Positions 6,626 to 10,002 of a stretch of DNA of 10,002 nt are shown here, in pieces. The stretch lies in NCBI GenBank assembly GCA_027053375.1, contig JALUJC010000182.1:1-10002 (forward strand), in the 5' to 3' direction. Position numbers and translations under genes: made by a program. Position 1 is the first letter of the stretch. Every line of letters starts with the position of its first letter. The DNA comes from Caldifarciminota bacterium (GTDB taxonomy: Bacteria > Hydrothermota > Hydrothermia > S141-80). The notes beneath the pieces are model-generated. The model made no database searches, was not told the DNA's origin, and saw only the letters and a list, made by a program, of their open reading frames with translations.

Positions 6626-7414
6626 GTGTTTGCCTTTTTCCGTCGGCGTACCCGCCCCCGATTCCGTTTTTCTGGACGGCTTCCTACCGAAGGACGGGTG
6701 GGCGTGCTCCTTCCCCGTCACCCACTGCTGGCTGCCTTTTCGCTGGATGTGGTCGCCTCGCTGACCCGCCATTTTCGTCATCCACCCCAGGTGGTCGCGC
6801 CCTCCCCTCTTCCTGAGTGGCGCCCTTATCTCCAGCCCCGGTTCAACCTTCCAGAGGAAGATACCCCCATTGACCTTCTGGTAGACCTGGACCCGGAAGG
6901 ACGCACCCCCCTCCCGGCAGGATGGCGCTCGGTACCCATGCACCTTTCCCTGAACGCTCGTGGAAACTTTGTCCTGGAAATCCGGGGGAGGTCATGGCTG
7001 GAGCGGTGGAAACAGGGGCTCCATCTGCTCGGGGTGGACTGGGTCCTCATGCACCTGGAGCTTCCAGAACGTGTCCGGAGGACAGCCATCACCCGGCTGG
7101 AACGGGAATGGAACTGGCGCCAGCAACGTCTGATTTTCTGGGAAGCAGCGTCCCGGTCTGTCCCACTCGAAGCCGGCTGGCTTTTTCTCCACGGGGAACC
7201 TCTGCAACAACAACCCCCAGACATCCAGCTGGCACTGGCCATGCTCAGTCAGGGATATGTGGGAATTAACGCCTATGCATGGGTGGTCCATCGTGCGGGC
7301 CACCCTGCCGTTCTGGTGCGTCCCCCTTCCCCCGAATGGACCGACTGGCTCCAGCTTCCCGTATGGGACCGTGAACCCTGGGAGACCGTACGCGCATGGC
7401 TGAATCCGCGCTGA
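6626..7414 (+). CDS. Divergent protein, possibly GT9/heptosyltransferase-like
   Basis: A 262-residue protein with a GTG start three bases after the dnaE stop; GGGGAG at 6613-6618 lies seven bases upstream. The assignment is tentative and rests on a pattern read by eye. Residues 24-50 (GRVGVLLPRHPLL... LTRHF) look like the first Rossmann strand and helix of ADP-heptose transferases. IDLLVDLDPEG (82-92) sits where that family has DLVIDLQG. WLERWKQGLHLLGVD (124-138) resembles their ERYL..L..LG linker. YVGINAYAWVVHRAGHPAVLVRPPSPEW (211-238) aligns loosely with [27 protein letters not shown], but the nucleotide-sugar-binding DSG is replaced by NAY, so catalytic activity is doubtful. It is shorter than the usual 320-350 residues. 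The N-terminus is very basic (FFRRRTRPRFRF) with no clear signal peptide. It overlaps the msbA-like exporter by 19 bp, which fits a lipopolysaccharide-type role. It could equally be an unrelated conserved hypothetical protein. Confidence 0.75.
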   Translation: MFAFFRRRTRPRFRFSGRLPTEGRVGVLLPRHPLLAAFSLDVVASLTRHFRHPPQVVAPSPLPEWRPYLQPRFNLPEEDTPIDLLVDLDPEGRTPLPAGWRSVPMHLSLNARGNFVLEIRGRSWLERWKQGLHLLGVDWVLMHLELPERVRRTAITRLEREWNWRQQRLIFWEAASRSVPLEAGWLFLHGEPLQQQPPDIQLALAMLSQGYVGINAYAWVVHRAGHPAVLVRPPSPEWTDWLQLPVWDREPWETVRAWLNPR

Positions 7415-9243
7415 ACCTGTACCGCTGGCTCTGGCCCTACCTGCGCAAGCACATGCATAAGGCCGCGCTGGCGTTCCTGTTGATGATCCTGATGTCCCTG
7501 GTCCAGAGCGTATCCCTGGGATTCCTGTCCCCCATCCTCCGCGTGCTCTTTGGCATGGAGGGGACCCCTTCCTTCCTGATGCGTCACCAGGCCCTCACCG
7601 GACTGGCGCATTTCCTGAATCAGTGGCTGTTTACGGTTCCACGATCCGTCGCGCTGACAAGGATTGCCGGGATTGTGGTCGGACTGTATGCATTTCGAGC
7701 GCTGACGGCGTATATTTTTGATGTGATCACCGTCTCTTTTGAAGAAGGGGTCATCCGGGACCTGCGCAGTCAGCTGTTCGAACGTGTGGTGAACCTTCCG
7801 CTTGGTACGCTCAAGAGCATGGATTCCGGGAAACTGATCTCCCGGTTTTACGCTGACATTTCCCGCATGCGCGAAAGTTTCTCCATGGGGATCTTCTCTG
7901 CGATTCGAGAACTGCTCAATGCGCTTGCGCTCTTTGCGCTGGCGCTCTGGACCTCCTGGCACCTCACCCTGCTGACATTGTTTGTGGTCCCGCTGTCCAG
8001 TGTGCTGGTCACCCTGATCGGGAAAGGACTCCGTCATCGAAGTCGCAAGTTGCAGGAGCGGATGGGAGAAATCGGCCAGCATCTCTTTGAGTCGCTGGGA
8101 GGCGTCAAGGTGATCAAAGCTTTCGGAACCGAGGACCGGGAAGCCCGGGCATTTGCGCGCAAAACCCGCCGCTTTTACTGGGCGCAGATCAAGTTTACCG
8201 CCCTGCGTGCGCTCAATTCTCCACTTTCCGAACTCTCAAGTGCGGTGGTGGCTTCCATCGTGTTGCTGGTGGGGGGACGGCTGGTGCTGTCCGGTCAGCT
8301 CAGTCCGGACGAGTTTCTGGTCTTCCTTGCGGCCATCCTGAGTATGATGAGTCCCCTCAAACGCATCGCCCAGGCTTACGGACGGATCCAGAGCGGTCTT
8401 GCTGCGGTGGAGCGTGTCCGCCATGTAATGGAACTCCCGCTGGAGCGGACCCCCTACCAGGTCTCTGGAAAACCCTGGGAGGGGTTGAAACATCGGATCT
8501 TCTTTGATCATGTGCACTACACCTATCCAGACGGGACCCACGCTGTTCGTGGTGTGACATTCGAGGTGATTCGCGGAGAGCGTGTGGCCATTGTGGGACC
8601 CAGCGGTGCCGGCAAATCCACGCTCATGGATCTGCTGGCACGGTTTGATCTTCCACAGAAAGGCACCATCTGGCTGGATGATCTGGATATCCAGGATCTG
8701 GACCCTGTGCTCTATCGGCGGCGAATCGCCATTGTTCCTCAGGAGGTGTTCCTGTTTTCCGGGACCATTCGTGAGAATATCGCATACGGCAAACCCGATG
8801 CCACGGAAGAAGAGATTCGTGAAGCGGCCCGTCTGGCTCACGCGGAACCCTTCATTCTCCGGCTTCCAGAGGGGTATGAAACCCGCGTGGGGGAGGGGGG
8901 CGTTCGCCTGAGCGGCGGGGAGCGTCAGCGCATTGCACTGGCCCGCGCCATCATTCGCAGACCCGATATCCTGATTCTGGATGAACCCACATCCGCCCTT
9001 GACGCGGAAAGCGAGGAACACATTCGGCTTGCGCTGGATCAGATCCTGGAGGGTCGCACCTCCTTTACCATTGCACACCGTCTGGCAACCATTCTTCGGG
9101 CAGACAAAATCGTGGTCATGAATGAGGGGAGGGTGGAGGCCATCGGCCGACATGAGGCGCTGCTCCACACCTCCCCACTTTATGCGCGTCTCTATGCGCT
9201 GCAGTTCGGCGTGGGGACCGCCGATCAGCCACGAACCTCCTGA
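7396..9243 (+). CDS. MsbA-like ABC exporter (fused membrane and ATPase domains)
   Basis: Half-transporter of 615 residues that would dimerise in the inner membrane. The family includes MsbA (lipid A flipping) and other lipid, glycan or drug exporters, so the substrate is not proven. The membrane domain spans about residues 1-330. It has hydrophobic helices near 24-48, 90-112, two in the 165-205 region, 270-295 and 298-320, and the loop [14 protein letters not shown] typical of the family. The ATPase domain is complete: Walker [10 protein letters not shown] (401-409), Q-loop Q449 in [18 protein letters not shown], signature LSGGERQ (505-511), Walker B ILILDEP with D529 and E530, D-loop SALD, and H561 in IAHR. 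The ATG start overlaps the preceding gene by 19 bp; GGGAG at 7380-7384 is somewhat far upstream. The adjacent possible glycosyltransferase favours export of a lipid-linked envelope molecule. The 3' end overlaps sodA. Confidence 0.95.
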   Translation: MAESALNLYRWLWPYLRKHMHKAALAFLLMILMSLVQSVSLGFLSPILRVLFGMEGTPSFLMRHQALTGLAHFLNQWLFTVPRSVALTRIAGIVVGLYAFRALTAYIFDVITVSFEEGVIRDLRSQLFERVVNLPLGTLKSMDSGKLISRFYADISRMRESFSMGIFSAIRELLNALALFALALWTSWHLTLLTLFVVPLSSVLVTLIGKGLRHRSRKLQERMGEIGQHLFESLGGVKVIKAFGTEDREARAFARKTRRFYWAQIKFTALRALNSPLSELSSAVVASIVLLVGGRLVLSGQLSPDEFLVFLAAILSMMSPLKRIAQAYGRIQSGLAAVERVRHVMELPLERTPYQVSGKPWEGLKHRIFFDHVHYTYPDGTHAVRGVTFEVIRGERVAIVGPSGAGKSTLMDLLARFDLPQKGTIWLDDLDIQDLDPVLYRRRIAIVPQEVFLFSGTIRENIAYGKPDATEEEIREAARLAHAEPFILRLPEGYETRVGEGGVRLSGGERQRIALARAIIRRPDILILDEPTSALDAESEEHIRLALDQILEGRTSFTIAHRLATILRADKIVVMNEGRVEAIGRHEALLHTSPLYARLYALQFGVGTADQPRTS

Positions 9244-9851
9244 AGGGCTGCTTCGTACCGCTCCGCCACACGCCGCCAGTCCACCACATTCCACCAGTTC
9301 TGGATATACTCCGCACGACGGTTCTGATACTTCAAATAATAGGCATGCTCCCAGACATCCAGCCCCAGAACGGGGATGAGACCTTCCATTCGTGGATTGT
9401 CCTGGTTGGGTGTGGAATAGACCACCAGTTTCCCAAACCGGTTCACTGCGAGCCAGGCCCACCCGCTCCCGAAACGGGAAAGCGCTGCAGCGGTAAATTG
9501 CTCACGAAAAGTCTCCACACTTCCAAAAGTCTGGACCAGCGCCTCCTTCAGGGTTCCTTCTGGCTCACCGCCCCCATCCGGGCCCATGATGGTCCAGAAC
9601 AGGCTGTGATTGGCATGTCCCCCACCGTTGTTCCGTACGGCTGTCCGGATGTCTTCCGGCACAGAAGAGAGATGGGCGATCAACGTCTCCAGGGGCACTT
9701 CCTGAAGTTCAGGATAGGCTTCCAGCGCCGCATTGAGTTTTTTCACATAGCCCGCATGATGCCTGGTGTGATGGATCTCCATGGTACGGGCATCAATATA
9801 GGGTTCCAGCGCATCATAGGGATACGGCAGTTCAGGCAGTGTATGGGACAT
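9225..9851 (-). CDS. sodA: Superoxide dismutase, Mn-type (Fe/Mn family)
   Basis: Cytosolic enzyme converting superoxide to hydrogen peroxide and oxygen. It is 208 residues, full length, with no signal peptide. It opens with [17 protein letters not shown] and MEIHHTRHH, as in E. coli SodA. Metal ligands are H27, H82 (in HANHSLFW), D165 and H169 (in LDVWEHAYY). Metal-type markers favour manganese: GGGHANHS in place of the iron-type AAQVWNHT, and Q150 in STPNQDNP where iron enzymes carry their key glutamine elsewhere. Cambialistic use of iron cannot be excluded. The ATG at 9851 is preceded by AAGGAGGG (9857-9864) with five bases between. It has its own promoter (9900-9928) and converges on the exporter gene, overlapping it by 19 bp with no terminator between. 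Confidence 0.97.
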   Translation of the reverse strand: MSHTLPELPYPYDALEPYIDARTMEIHHTRHHAGYVKKLNAALEAYPELQEVPLETLIAHLSSVPEDIRTAVRNNGGGHANHSLFWTIMGPDGGGEPEGTLKEALVQTFGSVETFREQFTAAALSRFGSGWAWLAVNRFGKLVVYSTPNQDNPRMEGLIPVLGLDVWEHAYYLKYQNRRAEYIQNWWNVVDWRRVAERYEAALQEVRG

Positions 9852-9899
9852 CCTTTCCCTCCTTGTTGGTGTATGTACAATCTTGACTTATGCACTCCA

Positions 9900-9928
9900 A
9901 TTTTATCGGAGATCCAGAGTTCTGTCAA
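9900..9928 (-). promoter_or_regulatory. sigma-70-type promoter of sodA
   Basis: On the minus strand a perfect TTGACA (9923-9928) and TAAAAT (9900-9905, five of six) are separated by exactly 17 bp. This gives a leader of about 40 nt before the ATG at 9851. The leader carries TGTACA (9875-9880). I see no site that I can assign to a named oxidative-stress or iron regulator. Confidence 0.8.
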
Positions 9929-9958
9929 TCCACTCAGGTGCATGGATTCAAGAAACCC

Positions 9959-10002
9959 TTAAAGCGGAATGTCGTCCTGGAGAAACCGGGTGCTCAGACC
10001 CA
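9959..10002 (-). CDS. 3' end of a gene whose product ends like SSB (partial)
   Basis: On the minus strand the last visible codons read GLSTRFLQDDIPL and then TAA (9959-9961). The acidic tip ending in DDIP plus a hydrophobic residue is the known protein-interaction tail of single-stranded DNA-binding protein (DDDIPF in E. coli). Only 13 codons are visible, and the preceding residues are less Gly/Gln/Pro-rich than usual SSB tails, so this is a suggestion. The stop lies about 30 bp upstream of the sodA -35 box on the same strand. Confidence 0.35.
   Translation of the reverse strand, partial: GLSTRFLQDDIPL

Noticed and set aside
8236..9462. 408-codon minus-strand frame across the exporter and sodA 3' ends
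   Set aside because: It is antisense to the complete ABC ATPase domain and in the wrong frame for sodA; no domain is visible.

Overview
The window looks like ordinary chromosome from a bacterium with roughly 57-60 % GC coding sequence. Its genes serve housekeeping and cell-envelope roles. A Lys/DAP ligase with a DNPR motif points to meso-diaminopimelate peptidoglycan. An MsbA-type exporter beside a possible family 9 glycosyltransferase suggests a diderm (Gram-negative-type) envelope. I cannot name the organism from sequence alone. I found no transposase, CRISPR array, phage gene or integrase.

Left part (1-2326, plus strand): the 3' part of a FecCD/BtuC-type metal-chelate permease overlaps by 14 bp the start of murE, which begins at a GTG with a strong Shine-Dalgarno. 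Directly against the murE stop codon lies a convergent tRNA-Phe(GAA) gene (2327-2402, minus strand) with an encoded CCA end and its own good promoter. Upstream of that tRNA, also on the minus strand, is a 100-codon ORF that I cannot assign. Its first third resembles the start of DUF488 proteins and its last two thirds hold two hydrophobic segments.

Middle (2746-3199): a 454-bp divergent intergenic region. It holds a perfect 16-bp palindrome on the ribosome-binding site of the small ORF, an AT-richer core and an inverted repeat in the dnaE leader.

Right part (3200-9243, plus strand): dnaE (replicative DNA polymerase III alpha, with an apparently intact PHP metal site), a 262-aa divergent protein that I read tentatively as GT9/heptosyltransferase-like, and an MsbA-like ABC exporter. 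They are packed with a 3-nt gap and then a 19-bp overlap, so they are very probably one transcript. The exporter ends tail to tail with a Mn-type superoxide dismutase gene on the minus strand, overlapping it by 19 bp. That gene has a near-consensus sigma-70 promoter with a TTGACA box. At the right edge, the last 13 codons of a minus-strand gene end in DDIPL, like the tip of single-stranded DNA-binding protein.

I do not see a clear previously undescribed multi-gene system. The points most worth a second look are the unassigned small ORF with its palindrome and internal start signal, the divergent glycosyltransferase-like protein linking dnaE to msbA, and the dnaE leader region.
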